A stretch of 64,000 bases of DNA from Streptococcus cristatus (GTDB lineage: Bacteria > Bacillota > Bacilli > Lactobacillales > Streptococcaceae). Each line of letters starts with the position of its first letter. The first letter of the stretch is position 1. Below, in pieces: positions 10,026 through 20,153 of this stretch. The notes under the pieces are model-generated. The model saw only the letters and a program-made list of their open reading frames with translations. It made no database searches and was not told the DNA's origin. The stretch covers positions 62,001 through 126,000 of the forward strand of contig NZ_VSJJ01000005.1 in assembly GCF_008369405.1 (NCBI RefSeq), given 5' to 3'. A program made the translations under genes and the position numbers.

Positions 10026-11315
10026 ATGAAAAACAAAGGTTTTCAGCTATTTTTACTAATTTGGCTGGGTAGCTTTATTTCCCAAATAGGTTCTGGCATG
10101 ACCTCTTTTGCTTTGGGCATTTACACCTATCAGCTGACTGGTCAGGTTACAGCTTCAGCTCTGGTCACTCTGTCGGCTTTCCTACCGGGTCTCTTAGCCA
10201 GTCCCCTAGCCGGCACTCTAGCCGATCGGCATGACCGCCGACTCCTCATGGCTCTAGGTGATGGCCTGTCTGGCCTAGGAGTTGCTTGGATCTACTTTAT
10301 TTTGAAAAATCCCCAACCTACTCTTGCCTTGATTTGCTTGGGGGCTTGTATCTCCTCTCTTTTCTCTGCTCTGGTGGAGCCAGCCTTTCGAGCTACGATT
10401 TCCGACCTCTTGCCAGAAGAGCAACTGGCTCAGGCCACAGGCCTAACCCAGATAAACGGTGTGGCCCGCTATCTAATCTCCCCTCTCCTAGCTGGACTCA
10501 TTTTGACCAAGAGCTCCATCTCCACTATTTTGTTGCTGGATATCTCGACAATTTTTGTCACAGTCGCGACAACCTTGATCGCTCGCCAGTCCATGCAGGC
10601 TCCTATCTATAGTAGCAAGAGCCACTTTTGGGATGAATTTTTCACTGGTTTTCGTATTATCCATGAGAAAAAAGGCATCTGGATTCTTGTCCTGACTGGG
10701 ACGGCCTTCTCCTTCTTTCTGGGAACAGTGCAAATCCTGCTCTCTCCTCTAATTTTAAGTTTTGCTGATGCCGAAACTGTCGGTTGGAGTATGACCGTCT
10801 CTAGCAGTGGCATGCTAGTCGGAGGCTTAGCCTTAGGGGCTCTTGCTATCAAAAAAGGCTTTCACCGTATGCTCTGTTTGGCTCTATTTGCGCTGGGTAT
10901 CTTTATGGCTGGGATGGGGCTACAGGAAAATATCATCTGGATCTGCTCCTTTGGCTTTTTTCTCTTTGCTGCCCTGCCCTTCGCCAATACCGCCATTGAC
11001 TATCTGGTCCGCATCAATATTAACAAAGCCGATCAGGGTAAGGCTTGGGGAACCATTGGAATTATTTCCCAATTGGGCTATGTCATCTCCTATGCCTCTA
11101 TGGGCTGGATTGCAGATCATATTTTCAAGCCCTTGCTCACTCCAACAGGGAGTCTGGCAACAAGCCTAGGAAAAATCCTTGGAACTGGTAATGGCCGAGG
11201 CTACGGTCTGCTCTTTATCCTATCCGGTATCTCTATCAGCATCGGTGCTTACCTGCTCTCCCGAGCACGTTCAGTAAAGGAGCTGGAATATGTTTCAACG
11301 CTTGATAAGAAATGA
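10026..11315 (+). CDS. MFS efflux transporter
   Basis: 429 aa with about twelve transmembrane helices. The loop 2-3 MFS signature is clear (GTLADRHDRRLLM, about residues 61-73). It resembles macrolide/multidrug exporters of the MefA/enterobactin-exporter branch in overall pattern, but I would not assign a substrate. It starts 12 nt after tetR with AAAAGGAG at good spacing, and overlaps the next gene by 26 nt, so it belongs to the TetR-controlled efflux operon. Confidence 0.87.
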   Translation: MKNKGFQLFLLIWLGSFISQIGSGMTSFALGIYTYQLTGQVTASALVTLSAFLPGLLASPLAGTLADRHDRRLLMALGDGLSGLGVAWIYFILKNPQPTLALICLGACISSLFSALVEPAFRATISDLLPEEQLAQATGLTQINGVARYLISPLLAGLILTKSSISTILLLDISTIFVTVATTLIARQSMQAPIYSSKSHFWDEFFTGFRIIHEKKGIWILVLTGTAFSFFLGTVQILLSPLILSFADAETVGWSMTVSSSGMLVGGLALGALAIKKGFHRMLCLALFALGIFMAGMGLQENIIWICSFGFFLFAALPFANTAIDYLVRININKADQGKAWGTIGIISQLGYVISYASMGWIADHIFKPLLTPTGSLATSLGKILGTGNGRGYGLLFILSGISISIGAYLLSRARSVKELEYVSTLDKK

Positions 11316-13524
11316 TTTAAAAGAAAACAAAGTCAGCATGCTAGTCATCGGGCTTTTCCTTCTTCTGACTCTGACCCTGAGCTTTGCAGCCACGCGCTTG
11401 ACCGTCAGTCTTACCAACTCGATTGAGCGCTTTGTGGAGACAGCCAAAAGCCCTCATCTCTTACAAATGCACAGCGGAAGCGTCGACCGAAAACGGCTGC
11501 AAAACTTTGTCCAGCAGCATCCGGAAATTGCCTCTTGGCAGCTGACAGACTTTGTTAACGTGGAAGGGTCAGCCATCCGCATCAATGGGCAGGACTCGCT
11601 TCAGGACAGCTCGCAGGATAATGGCTTTTCCAATCAGAACCAAAACTTTGACTTTCTGCTGGATCAATATAACCGGCCTGCTCAGCCTCAGCCGGGGCAA
11701 GTCTACATTCCCCTCTACTACTACAACAGTGGAAAAATCAAAATCGGTGACCAAATAAGGGTCGGCAAGCTACAGCTAACTGTTCAGGGCTTTATTCGAG
11801 ATGCCCAGATGAACGCCGGTCTGGTCTCCTCCAAGCGCTTTCTAGTCTCGCAGGCTGATTTGCAGACTCTGAAAAAAGAAGCATTTGCATCTAATGAGAA
11901 ACTGATTGCCTTTCGAGTGCATAAGCTTAGCCAGATTTCTACCATCGAGCAAGCCTATAAAAACGCAGAGCTTGAGTCCAATGGACCGCCTATGATTACC
12001 TATCCGACCATCAAGATGATTAACGGCTTCAATGATGCTCTAGTCATCCTAGTCATGGGGCTGCTGATTGTGGCTATCATTGGCATCACCTTTCTCTGCA
12101 TGCGCTTTGCCCTCTTGACCAAGATTCAAGAAGACCTGAAGCAGATTGCTGTTATGAAGATCATGGGACTTCCCCAAGGCTTTATCAGCAGGGTCCACCT
12201 GACCAAGTATTATTTCTGTCTGGCTCTGGCAACCATCATAGGATGGGGACTATCCTTTCTCCTGAGTACTCCTTTTAAAAAGCAGATGGCACTGTCTATG
12301 GGGCAAAACCCGACGCCATCCTATAGCTATCTTTTGGAAATGCTAGCAGCTCTGCTACTCTGTCTCTTGGTCTTCTGGCTGACTGCCCGGCCTCTTAGCT
12401 CCTTTAAGAAACTGACGCCCGGTCAAGCTTTAAGATTAGCTTCTTCCAACAGTCTGACCGAGACTCGTTCTACTCCGAAAATGGGCTTACCGACTATCCC
12501 CTTCTTAGACAGACCCTATTTCGCCCTAAAAACAATTCTCAATCATAAGAAACTATATTTGACTATGTTGGTCATTGTCAGTTTGATTAGCCTGCTTATC
12601 CTGCTGCCAGCCAGTCTCTATAGCACTGTGATGGACAAAAACTTCATCCAGTATCTGGGAGCTGGTCAGGCAGATGTGCTGGTTGATATTTCTCAGACTG
12701 AAGATATTGATACCAAGGCTACCCTGCTTCTGAAAGAACTGCAGGCAGACAAGGATATCGCAGAAATCAATCAGTACCAGAGCCAGAATTTCTCCTATCA
12801 AGACCAGCAAGGTCAGACCCAGCAGTTGCGGGTAACTCTGGGAAACCATGCAGGATTTCCAGTCAAATACAGCCAAGGCCACTATCCTAAAAACGAGCAT
12901 GAAATTGCCCTCTCCAAGCTGCAGGCAGAAGAGCTCAAGCTAAAAGTAGGAGACAGCCTGACCTTGACTGTAGACGGTCAAGCAAAAAAACTAAAAGTAG
13001 TCGGTATCTACTCAGACCTGACCTACGGCGGCAAGACTGCCAAGGCTGTCTTTGTGACAAAGCAAGCGCAAACGCTCAATAGTCTGACGACCATCCGCCT
13101 TAAAGATGCTAGCAACAAAGCTAAAAAAATCAACGAATGGAAAAAATACTATTCCAACTATAAATTAACCGACATAGAAGACTTTTTCCATCAGACTTTT
13201 GATGACACTCTAGCCATGCTCCGCCTGATTCAGACCAGCGTTTTCTTGACAGGACTCATCATTGTCTTCATTCTAATGACTCTCTTTGTCTATATGATTT
13301 TCACCAAGGACCAAGCTGACTTGGCACTTTATCGGATGATGGGATTTGGCAGTGAACGACTCAGGAGCCCATTCTCCGTGATTTGTCGCTGGAGATTGAA
13401 AGCGGCCAATTCATCGCCATCATGGGGCCTTCTGGATGCGGGAAATCCACTCTTCTCAATCTTCTGTCCACCATTGATAGACCTGACCATGGCCAGATTC
13501 TTTACCAGGGACAGGATTTGCTGA
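11290..13524 (+). CDS. ABC transporter permease (FtsX type), C-terminus lost and fused out of frame to the ATPase
   Basis: The ORF of 744 aa starts at an ATG with AAGGAG 7 nt upstream. It has the architecture of two-copy FtsX/MacB permeases: N-terminal helix (about 16-36), extracytoplasmic domain, three helices (about 250-375), helix at about 425, a second extracytoplasmic domain, and one helix of the last FtsX domain (about 645-670). After RMMGFGSERLR (about residue 690) the product switches to residues that are the ATPase coding sequence read in the wrong frame, for about 50 codons. The final two helices of the normal permease are therefore missing. The gene is probably non-functional. Confidence 0.75.
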   Translation: MFQRLIRNDLKENKVSMLVIGLFLLLTLTLSFAATRLTVSLTNSIERFVETAKSPHLLQMHSGSVDRKRLQNFVQQHPEIASWQLTDFVNVEGSAIRINGQDSLQDSSQDNGFSNQNQNFDFLLDQYNRPAQPQPGQVYIPLYYYNSGKIKIGDQIRVGKLQLTVQGFIRDAQMNAGLVSSKRFLVSQADLQTLKKEAFASNEKLIAFRVHKLSQISTIEQAYKNAELESNGPPMITYPTIKMINGFNDALVILVMGLLIVAIIGITFLCMRFALLTKIQEDLKQIAVMKIMGLPQGFISRVHLTKYYFCLALATIIGWGLSFLLSTPFKKQMALSMGQNPTPSYSYLLEMLAALLLCLLVFWLTARPLSSFKKLTPGQALRLASSNSLTETRSTPKMGLPTIPFLDRPYFALKTILNHKKLYLTMLVIVSLISLLILLPASLYSTVMDKNFIQYLGAGQADVLVDISQTEDIDTKATLLLKELQADKDIAEINQYQSQNFSYQDQQGQTQQLRVTLGNHAGFPVKYSQGHYPKNEHEIALSKLQAEELKLKVGDSLTLTVDGQAKKLKVVGIYSDLTYGGKTAKAVFVTKQAQTLNSLTTIRLKDASNKAKKINEWKKYYSNYKLTDIEDFFHQTFDDTLAMLRLIQTSVFLTGLIIVFILMTLFVYMIFTKDQADLALYRMMGFGSERLRSPFSVICRWRLKAANSSPSWGLLDAGNPLFSIFCPPLIDLTMARFFTRDRIC

Positions 13525-14060
13525 CCATGAAAGACAAAGACTTAGACCGCCTTCGTAGAGAGGCTTTCGGCTTTGTCTTCCAACAGGCAACCTTCCTGAA
13601 AAATCTCAATATCCTAGACAATATCTGCCTACCGAGTATTATTGGAAAGAAAGGCAGCGAGCGAAAGGCAGCCTATGAGCGAGCCAAGGAGTTAATGGCT
13701 CTGACCGGGATTAAGGACATTGCCCAGCGCTCTATCCATCAGGTATCGGGCGGTCAACTCCAGCGAGCTGGTATCTGTCGGGCTCTCATGAACCAGCCTC
13801 GAATCATTTTTGCTGACGAGCCGACAGGAGCGCTCAACTCTCAGGCTGGCCGTCAAGCTATGGAACTCATGCAGCACTTCCACCAGCAGGGTGCAAGCAT
13901 TCTCCTAGTGACGCACGATGTCAGTGTGGCTACCTATGCTGACAAGGTCCTGCTCATTTTAGATGGCAAGATAAAAAAAGAAGTTCTCTTTGACCCAACT
14001 GCCCATCAAAATGAGCGTCGCCGGCTGCTTTTGGCGGAGCTCAATCAGATTGGCATATAA
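13356..14060 (+). pseudogene. ABC transporter ATPase missing its N-terminus
   Basis: Open from just after a TGA at 13353, encoding EPILRDLSLEIESGQ, Walker A GPSGCGKST, Q-loop VFQQ, signature VSGGQLQR, Walker B IIFADEP and H-loop THD; the ABC domain is complete from the beta strand before Walker A. The normal start and first ~20 residues (up to the A-loop aromatic) are absent, replaced by permease sequence in another frame. The first possible start is a TTG at 13383 without a ribosome binding site. A single deletion spanning the permease end and ATPase start would explain both genes. A functional product is unlikely unless translated from an internal start. Confidence 0.7.
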
Positions 14061-14140
14061 AAAAGAAGCCCTTTGGCAGAATGCCGGGGTCCCCTTTTTA
14101 TGTTATAATAGAATGAATACTGACAAACAAGGATGAAACT

Positions 14141-14854
14141 ATGACACCGCAAGAATTTTACCAGCTACTAAGCAAGCAAGGAATCGAGCTGACCGACCGC
14201 CAGAAAGACCAGTTTGAACGTTATTTTGAACTTTTGGTCGAATGGAATGAAAAAATCAATCTGACAGCTATCACAGAGAAAAACGAAGTCTATCTCAAGC
14301 ATTTCTATGATTCAATTGCGCCTGTTTTGCAAGGTCTGATTGACAATCAAGAGCTTAGGCTACTGGATATCGGAGCAGGTGCAGGCTTTCCCAGCCTCCC
14401 CATGAAAATCATCTGCCCTCAGCTGGATGTAACTATCATTGACTCCCTCAACAAACGGATCAACTTCCTCAAACTGCTGGCAGAGGAGCTCGAGCTAGAC
14501 AAGGTTCACTTCTACCACGGCCGCGCAGAAGACTTCGCTCAGGATAAGGCTTTTCGAGCGCAGTTTGACCTGGTCACTGCTCGTGCAGTTGCTCGGATGC
14601 AGATTCTATCTGAACTGACCATTCCCTATCTAAAAGTGGGCGGCAAACTCCTAGCGCTCAAGGCTTCCAATGCTCCAGAAGAACTGGACGAAGCCAAAAA
14701 TGCCTTGAACCTACTATTTAGCAAGGTCCAAGACAATCTCAGCTATGCCCTACCAAACGGCGACCCCCGCTTTATCACAGTGGTGGAAAAGAAGAAAGAA
14801 ACCCCCAACAAATACCCCCGCAAGGCAGGCATGCCAAACAAAAGACCATTATAA
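14141..14854 (+). CDS. rsmG: 16S rRNA (guanine(527)-N7)-methyltransferase
   Basis: 237 aa, formerly GidB. Rossmann methyltransferase with SAM motif [17 protein letters not shown] (about residues 69-85) and the VTARAVA block. It methylates G527 of 16S rRNA; loss gives low-level streptomycin resistance in several bacteria. A TATAAT at 14104-14109 provides a plausible own promoter. The C-terminal [12 protein letters not shown] is typical. It ends just before repeat copy 1. Confidence 0.95.
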   Translation: MTPQEFYQLLSKQGIELTDRQKDQFERYFELLVEWNEKINLTAITEKNEVYLKHFYDSIAPVLQGLIDNQELRLLDIGAGAGFPSLPMKIICPQLDVTIIDSLNKRINFLKLLAEELELDKVHFYHGRAEDFAQDKAFRAQFDLVTARAVARMQILSELTIPYLKVGGKLLALKASNAPEELDEAKNALNLLFSKVQDNLSYALPNGDPRFITVVEKKKETPNKYPRKAGMPNKRPL

Positions 14855-14859
14855 GAAGA

Positions 14860-15037
14860 AGAGAGTGGGACAGAAATCGGTAATTCGTTAGAATTCGATT
14901 TTGTCGTCCCACCTCCGCACAGTTGAGTAGGGCTGTAAAAGCTGATGAAATCAGCGTAGTAGAGCCCACTCAACCACTGCGTCTTGCTCGACAATCCAAA
15001 GACAATTGAGAGACTAGGACTTTTGTCCCAGCCTCTT
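14860..15037 (+). repeat. ~175-bp triple-hairpin repeat, copy 1
   Basis: First of five copies in this window. The order is: terminal arm GTGGGACAGAAATCG..., which folds with ...CGATTT and GTCCCAC; a central hairpin (GTTGAGT/ACTCAAC, GGGCT/AGCCC, GCTGAT/ATCAGC); and a right-hand hairpin with GGACTTTTGTCC followed by T-rich sequence. The ends form an imperfect inverted repeat (GAGAGTGGGACAGAAA versus TTTTGTCCCAGCCTC). It lies between the convergent rsmG and the hypothetical gene at 15056, so it could act as a bidirectional terminator. Confidence 0.85.
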
Positions 15038-15055
15038 TATGTTTGTTAGACCATA

Positions 15056-15640
15056 CTATTTTTCCGCAGCTTCATTATAGATTCTAATCCGAGGAGCAAC
15101 TTGATTCATCACATCTAAAAACTGCAATAAGTCAATATATTTTTGATCTGTATAAGGCCCAAAAGTCAGACGAACATCTTTGTTAGAACTCATTGGATTG
15201 TAATACAGATACAGGTAATGAACTTTTACATGGTTCGTTTGTTCCACTTCCTCAATCTTAATGGTCACATCAATTAAATCAGAAAGAATGAGAAATTGGA
15301 AATAAGCATCCACCCGTATGATGGCATCCTTGTAAAGATAAAGAGATAAGCTTTCACGCGCATAACGAGAGTCGCTATAAATCAGTTGAAAATCCTTTTC
15401 AAGCTCTGGAAAGTGAGAATAAAGTTCTTGACAGCGTCGCAGACTCTTTTCTTTATTGACCAAAGCAAGGCAAGTAAAGAGGCCACTCATCGCCATTAGC
15501 AGGATGATTGGAATCAGAGCCCATCCACTCCCGACTTCATCTGTCTGTGGCAAAGCCAAGAGTATAACGAAAGCTCCTAGACCACAAAAAACAGGAAAAA
15601 GTAAGTCCTTATAAAATTCAACATTTATTTTTTCTTGCAC
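15056..15640 (-). CDS. Hypothetical membrane protein
   Basis: About 194 aa. Two transmembrane helices near the N-terminus (about residues 14-32 and 42-61), then a hydrophilic cytoplasmic-type domain with alternating beta/helix character. I do not recognise the family. A GTG at 15640 is chosen since GAGAGG lies 8 nt upstream; a TTG one codon earlier is also possible. It stands alone between repeat copy 1 and the ecfT gene on the same strand. Confidence 0.6.
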   Translation of the reverse strand: MQEKINVEFYKDLLFPVFCGLGAFVILLALPQTDEVGSGWALIPIILLMAMSGLFTCLALVNKEKSLRRCQELYSHFPELEKDFQLIYSDSRYARESLSLYLYKDAIIRVDAYFQFLILSDLIDVTIKIEEVEQTNHVKVHYLYLYYNPMSSNKDVRLTFGPYTDQKYIDLLQFLDVMNQVAPRIRIYNEAAEK

Positions 15641-15686
15641 CAATTGATCCTCTCAATCCAAACATAGCTAGTTTTCCACCTTTAGT

Positions 15687-16523
15687 CTATGCCCAAGGAT
15701 TATAAAAGCGTCCTTGATTGACAAGGAAAAGAAGAAGGCTGAGGGCTAGTAAAAGGACGGACACCAGGATTACAAGTTTGTCTAGTTTTCCGAAGGCTTG
15801 CTGGGTGTACCAGGTCCGCTTTTTATTTTTCCCAAAGCGGCGTAGCTCCATGGCCGTCGCGATCGTATTGATTCGCTCGAGCGAGCTGAAAATCAGGGGA
15901 ATGACGATTTGCAGATTGCCCTTGACCCGTTTGCTGAGGGGAGCCTTTTTGGATAATTCTTGTCCACGCGCCTCTTGAGACATCTTGATGAGGTAAAATT
16001 CCTCCTGTAAATCTGGAATATAACGCAGGGTCAGACTGACCGCATAGGCAATCTTATAAGAAAGACCGATTTGATTCAGACTGGAAGCAAATTGACTGGG
16101 ATGGGTGGTCATGAGAAAAATCACCGCTAGAGGAATCGTTGAGAAATACTTGAGCAAAAGATTCAAGAGATAAAAGAGTTCCTGAAGCGTGAGATTATAA
16201 GCTCCCCATCCTGTCCAGAGCAGATTCTTGGCTCCGTAAATCTCCACTCCATACTGAGGGGCAAAGAGATAGACCATGAGAATATTCAGCGCTGCAAAAG
16301 TTCCCGCAAAAGCCAAAACAAAAGAAATGTCTTTCAGCCGAATCTCAGACACTCGAAATAAAATCAGGGAAGCCAGAGCCACAAGAAGGAGGAAACGCGT
16401 ATCGTAGCTCATCATGGCTGCCACCGAAACCAGGATAAAAAAGATAAGCTTGCTGGCACCAGACAGACCATGGAGAAAAGTCTTTCCGGCATGGTAGCCA
16501 ATCAATTTTTGTTGATTAAACAT
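15687..16523 (-). CDS. ECF transporter transmembrane (T) component
   Basis: 278 aa, CbiQ/EcfT family: five to six hydrophobic segments and the two cytoplasmic coupling helices containing the Ala-Arg-Gly motifs (SQEARGQEL, about residues 183-191, and [10 protein letters not shown], about 218-227) that dock onto the ATPases. It forms the energising module with the double ATPase whose 3' end it overlaps by 8 nt. Its AAAGGAGG ribosome binding site lies inside the ATPase gene. No S component is adjacent; two are found 8-11 kb away. Confidence 0.88.
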   Translation of the reverse strand: MFNQQKLIGYHAGKTFLHGLSGASKLIFFILVSVAAMMSYDTRFLLLVALASLILFRVSEIRLKDISFVLAFAGTFAALNILMVYLFAPQYGVEIYGAKNLLWTGWGAYNLTLQELFYLLNLLLKYFSTIPLAVIFLMTTHPSQFASSLNQIGLSYKIAYAVSLTLRYIPDLQEEFYLIKMSQEARGQELSKKAPLSKRVKGNLQIVIPLIFSSLERINTIATAMELRRFGKNKKRTWYTQQAFGKLDKLVILVSVLLLALSLLLFLVNQGRFYNPWA

Positions 16524-18201
16524 GACTTTCCTCCTTTTTTTGCATGTAAAATTGAGTCAGAGCTAGCGGATCCACTCCCAGCTTCTCAGCCAAGCTAAAA
16601 ATCGAAGTCTCCTTTAGATTGGCCGCTGCAATCAACTCATGATTAGACAAAACCTGAGCAGGCGACTGGTCTGCTAAAATCTGGCCGTCCACCACCACGA
16701 TGGCCCGATCTGAATAATCCAGCATGAGCTGCATATCATGGGTAATCATGATAATCGTGTGTCCCTGCTGGTTTAGCTCATCTAGAAAGTCCATCATCTC
16801 TGTATAATGGCGCTGATCCTGACCAGCTGTTGGCTCATCCAAAAGGATAATCTCTGGATTTAGCACCAAGATAGAAGCAATGGTTACCCGCTTCTTCTGA
16901 CCAAAAGACAGGGCTGAAATCGGCCAACTGCGGAATTCATAGAGACCGCAAGTTTTGAGAACAGCATGAACCCTTTCTTCAATCTCTGCTTCTGCCAAAC
17001 CACGCAACCGCAGTCCCAGCGCTACTTCATCAAAGATCATTGTGGTCGAAATCATCTGATTGGGATTTTGCAGGACATAGCCAATCCGCTCCGCTCGCTC
17101 CTTGATAGAGTCGCCCTTGATATCCTGTCCCTGCCAATGATACTCCCCTTCTGTATCAATAAAACGACAGAGAGCCTTAGCTAGCGTAGACTTGCCAGCA
17201 CCATTTTTCCCAACAATCGCGATCCGCTCACCCTTGAAAATCTTCAGACTGATATCCCGCAAAATAGGTTTGTCGCTCTGATAGGCAAAAGAAACATGGT
17301 CGAGTTCTAAAAGAGCTTCGTGATGACTGTCAACCTGCTCTGCTTTTTGCTCGGTCAGATTCTGAGAAAGTCCTGTAAGTTCCAGCTTTGTTAAATCAGC
17401 CAGATGAGTCGCGCTTGCCACATCAAAACCAAGCTGCCGCAAGGCTGTAATATAGAGAGGTTCTCGAATCCCATTTTCTGCTAAGAGCTCCGTCTTGAGC
17501 AGATCATCTGGCGCGCCGTTAAAGAGGATTTGACCATCATTGACGAGGACAACTCGGTCAACAGGTCGATAAAGAACATCTTCCAAGCGGTGCTCGATGA
17601 TGATGGTCGTGGTTGCAGCTTCTCTATGAATCTGATCAATCAAGTCAATCGTATCTTGACCAGACTTGGGATCGAGATTGGCCAAAGGCTCATCAAACAG
17701 CAAAATTGGACTCTCATCGATCAAGACACCCGCCAGACTGACCCGCTGCTTCTGTCCGCCAGACAAGTCTTGAGGACGATGATCCAAAAGCTGCTCTAGG
17801 TCTAACTGCTTTGCCCAACGCAGGACTTTCTCCCGCATCAAAGGCAAGGCCACCATATCATTTTCCAGAGCAAAGGCCAGATCCTCTGCTACACTGAGTC
17901 CGATAAACTGACCATCCGTGTCCTGCAAAACCGTGCTGACAAGATTTGACTTGTCATAAATACTACTATCAAAGGCTGTCTGCCCCTTAATCAAGAGTTG
18001 CCCACTGGCCTGACCCTTGTAAATATTGGGAATAATGCCGTTTAAACACTGGCCCAAGGTTGACTTACCAGAGCCAGACGGCCCAATCAGCAGCACCTTT
18101 TCCCCTTCATAAATGGTCAGATTGATATGCTTCAAAGTCGGCTCTGACTGAGCCTGATATTGAAAACTAAAATCTTCAAATTGAATAATTGGTTTTTTCA
18201 T
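16516..18201 (-). CDS. ECF transporter double ATPase (two ABC domains)
   Basis: 561 aa with two complete ABC cassettes in one chain. Domain 1: Walker [10 protein letters not shown] (40-48), [14 protein letters not shown]. Domain 2: Walker [10 protein letters not shown], the unusual signature [15 protein letters not shown]-loop THD. It equals EcfA1 and EcfA2 fused, the YkoD-like arrangement used in streptococci with UPF0397-type or MptD-type S components. It follows the phosphorylase gene by only 7 nt, with a poor ribosome binding site, so translation is probably coupled. Confidence 0.9.
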   Translation of the reverse strand: MKKPIIQFEDFSFQYQAQSEPTLKHINLTIYEGEKVLLIGPSGSGKSTLGQCLNGIIPNIYKGQASGQLLIKGQTAFDSSIYDKSNLVSTVLQDTDGQFIGLSVAEDLAFALENDMVALPLMREKVLRWAKQLDLEQLLDHRPQDLSGGQKQRVSLAGVLIDESPILLFDEPLANLDPKSGQDTIDLIDQIHREAATTTIIIEHRLEDVLYRPVDRVVLVNDGQILFNGAPDDLLKTELLAENGIREPLYITALRQLGFDVASATHLADLTKLELTGLSQNLTEQKAEQVDSHHEALLELDHVSFAYQSDKPILRDISLKIFKGERIAIVGKNGAGKSTLAKALCRFIDTEGEYHWQGQDIKGDSIKERAERIGYVLQNPNQMISTTMIFDEVALGLRLRGLAEAEIEERVHAVLKTCGLYEFRSWPISALSFGQKKRVTIASILVLNPEIILLDEPTAGQDQRHYTEMMDFLDELNQQGHTIIMITHDMQLMLDYSDRAIVVVDGQILADQSPAQVLSNHELIAAANLKETSIFSLAEKLGVDPLALTQFYMQKKEESHV

Positions 18202-18208
18202 GTTTTTT

Positions 18209-18970
18209 CTATAAGGCCAAAGCGATCTGAATCGCCAGATTGGCCACCTTGTCTTTCTCGTCTAAGTCCGCATGATTAGCCAGATTGCGCATATCCCAAG
18301 CCTCCTCAGACAGATGATCCGCAGCATAAAAGAACTGGCAAATTCGAATGCCACGAAAGGCCGCCAGAGCTGCTACAGCCGAGCACTCCATGTCCACACA
18401 GATAGCTCCCGCCTCTTTTCGCCTGCGCAGCTTGTCCGCAGTCTCGCGGAAAATACCGTCGGTTGTCCAAACCTTGCCCAAACTATGAGAAATCCCTCGC
18501 TGTTCAAGGAAATTCAAGAGAAAATCCTGCGAGCCGACATTGACTGCTATCTCCGAACTAGCCGGCTGGTAATGATAGCTAGTCCCCTCATCGCGCAAAG
18601 CCGCCGTCGGAATAATGATGGATGTTTCTTTGATATCCTCGTCCAGCACACCACAAGTCCCAAAGAGAACCAGCTTTCTCATGCCAAAAGCAATCAAATC
18701 CTCCAGAATAGCCACACAAGCAGAAGCCCCAACTGGAGCATTAAAAAGAGCTAGCTCCTGTCCATCCGCAACGACCCGATAGATAGGAATTTCAATATTG
18801 GCCATAGACGTCGTCGTAATCAACTCATGGTCAAAATCCGCCAGCATTCGGGCAAAGGTCTCCCGGGCAAAGCAGGACACTGCCGTCTGCGGAAAGCCTT
18901 CAATAGGCTCTATCAAATCCTCTGGATTGATGATGGCCTTACGGTTTTGGTCAAACTCTTCAAGAATCAT
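18209..18970 (-). CDS. Nucleoside phosphorylase (PNP/UDP family)
   Basis: 253 aa. The family core is visible: substrate/phosphate loop [11 protein letters not shown], the [12 protein letters not shown] block and the purine/uridine-binding [11 protein letters not shown] motif with its conserved Glu. It cleaves a nucleoside with phosphate to base plus ribose-1-phosphate. The sequence is nearer uridine phosphorylase-like proteins than MTA/SAH nucleosidase, but specificity is not certain. It is first in an operon with an ECF A-T module, suggesting that the imported substrate or one of its products is a nucleoside or base-like molecule. A TACAAT-type -10 lies at about 19030-19040. Confidence 0.82.
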   Translation of the reverse strand: MILEEFDQNRKAIINPEDLIEPIEGFPQTAVSCFARETFARMLADFDHELITTTSMANIEIPIYRVVADGQELALFNAPVGASACVAILEDLIAFGMRKLVLFGTCGVLDEDIKETSIIIPTAALRDEGTSYHYQPASSEIAVNVGSQDFLLNFLEQRGISHSLGKVWTTDGIFRETADKLRRRKEAGAICVDMECSAVAALAAFRGIRICQFFYAADHLSEEAWDMRNLANHADLDEKDKVANLAIQIALAL

Positions 18971-19148
18971 CGACTTGTTTTGTCCCTTTCTTTAGCATGA
19001 AATAGCCAGCTAGCGTCCACTGACTCTATCTTACTATTGTATCATAAAAAGGCAGTCTACTGACTATCGCCAGCATATTTTCTAGCTAGCCAAGGATATA
19101 GGCAGACTCTATAGCAAGAACGGGGTCAAATGTATTTTAAAACAAAAA

Positions 19149-19168
19149 GATTGGGATAAAACCCAATC
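19149..19168 (-). terminator. terminator closing the 19.2-21.1 kb accessory operon
   Basis: Arms GATTGGG (19149-19155) and CCCAATC (19162-19168) with a T-run (AGATTGGG preceded by AAAAA on the plus strand) downstream on the minus strand. It stands behind a remnant of the 71-aa gene, as does the terminator at 21105-21128. Confidence 0.75.
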
Positions 19169-19190
19169 AGTAAACAAGTACGTTTTGACA

Positions 19191-19253
19191 TTAGTTTGCT
19201 TCTTCTGAATACTTCTTAGCTTCCTGAACATAGAAGAGATTTGAAATTTTCAT
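19191..19253 (-). pseudogene. duplicated 3' end of the 71-aa gene at 21170
   Basis: The last ~17 codons ([16 protein letters not shown] then stop) match the C-terminus of the 71-aa protein at 21170-21385 ([16 protein letters not shown]). DNA similarity continues past the stop to the terminator hairpin. An ATG overlaps the TGA of the preceding gene, so a 20-aa peptide could be translated. Most simply it is a recombination scar left when homologous 3' ends exchanged. Confidence 0.75.
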
Positions 19254-19723
19254 CAGCTAGCTCGAACACCTACTAGTATATCAGTATACAAGACCCCATT
19301 GATCTTACTCGAAATATAAAAAATTGGTGTACATTCTTCTAGATCATTGTCAATTAATAAATTGGTTAAACCATAGAGCGCCTTATCAAAATCAACAGCT
19401 TCCTCACCAGTCACTCGTGCTCCCACCATTCGTGGAACTAGAAAATAACTGTTATGGGCAGTCCCCTCTAGTAATTCATCGTCTCCTAGATAATCCTCAT
19501 AAACTGGAAGATAAACTGTAATGTTGTAAGTACCATCTTCTAATTCTCCTACATGGGGACAAGAATAAAAGGGATTGCTCTTAGGAGTGTAACCCGCAGC
19601 TACGGCTGTATTAATCATATCTTGAAAGGCAACTGAAATTTCATCACCAACAATATTGTAATCTACACTTAAGACATTACTTAACATTAAAAATTGATTG
19701 GTACCGTATGTAATATCTGCCAT
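19253..19723 (-). CDS. DUF5085-like protein of a type VII secretion accessory locus
   Basis: 156 aa soluble alpha/beta protein without signal peptide or membrane segments. It resembles its upstream neighbour in layout (a central ITVYLPV/VTVYIPV strand, a later region with two acidic helices, and a C-terminal strand), suggesting a tandem paralogous pair. From memory these resemble the DUF5085 proteins encoded near LXG toxins, with a GyrI-like fold, but I cannot confirm this here. GGAG lies 7 nt before the ATG, and the upstream stop is 1 nt away. Confidence 0.6.
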   Translation of the reverse strand: MADITYGTNQFLMLSNVLSVDYNIVGDEISVAFQDMINTAVAAGYTPKSNPFYSCPHVGELEDGTYNITVYLPVYEDYLGDDELLEGTAHNSYFLVPRMVGARVTGEEAVDFDKALYGLTNLLIDNDLEECTPIFYISSKINGVLYTDILVGVRAS

Positions 19724-19724
19724 C

Positions 19725-20153
19725 TTACTTCTCCACTGGGATAATCAAATCCACAAACAAATCATCGTAAACAGGGATTAAAACGAGATACAACTTATCT
19801 TGCAACTCCCAGCCCTTCTCACGGATATAGTTTTTCATCTCATAAAGTCTCTCATCTAAGCCTTCTGCGAATAGTACGCGCTGACTAATACCATCTATGC
19901 TCAAGCTCGGAAGATAAGTTAATTGGCTAGTGGAGGCCGTTTCGGAAATAACCGGAATATACACCGTCACATCTTGTCGTTCCTCATCAAACTGAGTTGG
20001 AATCATCTCAAAGATCGTTGGTCCATCCTTATAAATCCCTTCAGTATATGGAAGAAGCTCTGTATGTGCAAATAGTTCTAGTAGTTCATCTGGATGGATC
20101 TGAACTTGATCTGTCATCAAATGGGTCATATGAATCTGGGTTTCTTTAATCAT
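19725..20153 (-). CDS. DUF5085-like protein, paralogue of the next gene
   Basis: 142 aa soluble protein. The start at 20153 (MIKETQIHM) has GGAAGAG at correct spacing; a longer reading frame begins inside the preceding gene. It shares the ‘TVYIPV’ strand and general layout with the 156-aa protein behind it. It overlaps the membrane protein gene ahead of it by 8 nt and is followed by its paralogue after 1 nt, so the four genes from 21053 to 19253 form one tightly coupled operon. Function is unknown; a chaperone or immunity role in an LXG system is an inference only. Confidence 0.6.
   Translation of the reverse strand: MIKETQIHMTHLMTDQVQIHPDELLELFAHTELLPYTEGIYKDGPTIFEMIPTQFDEERQDVTVYIPVISETASTSQLTYLPSLSIDGISQRVLFAEGLDERLYEMKNYIREKGWELQDKLYLVLIPVYDDLFVDLIIPVEK

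Noticed and set aside
14860..15037. 175-bp repeats considered as pneumococcal BOX or RUP elements
   Set aside because: Sequence and boundaries do not match what I remember of BOX boxA/boxC or of RUP, although the compact structured, dispersed character is similar. Left as an unnamed family.
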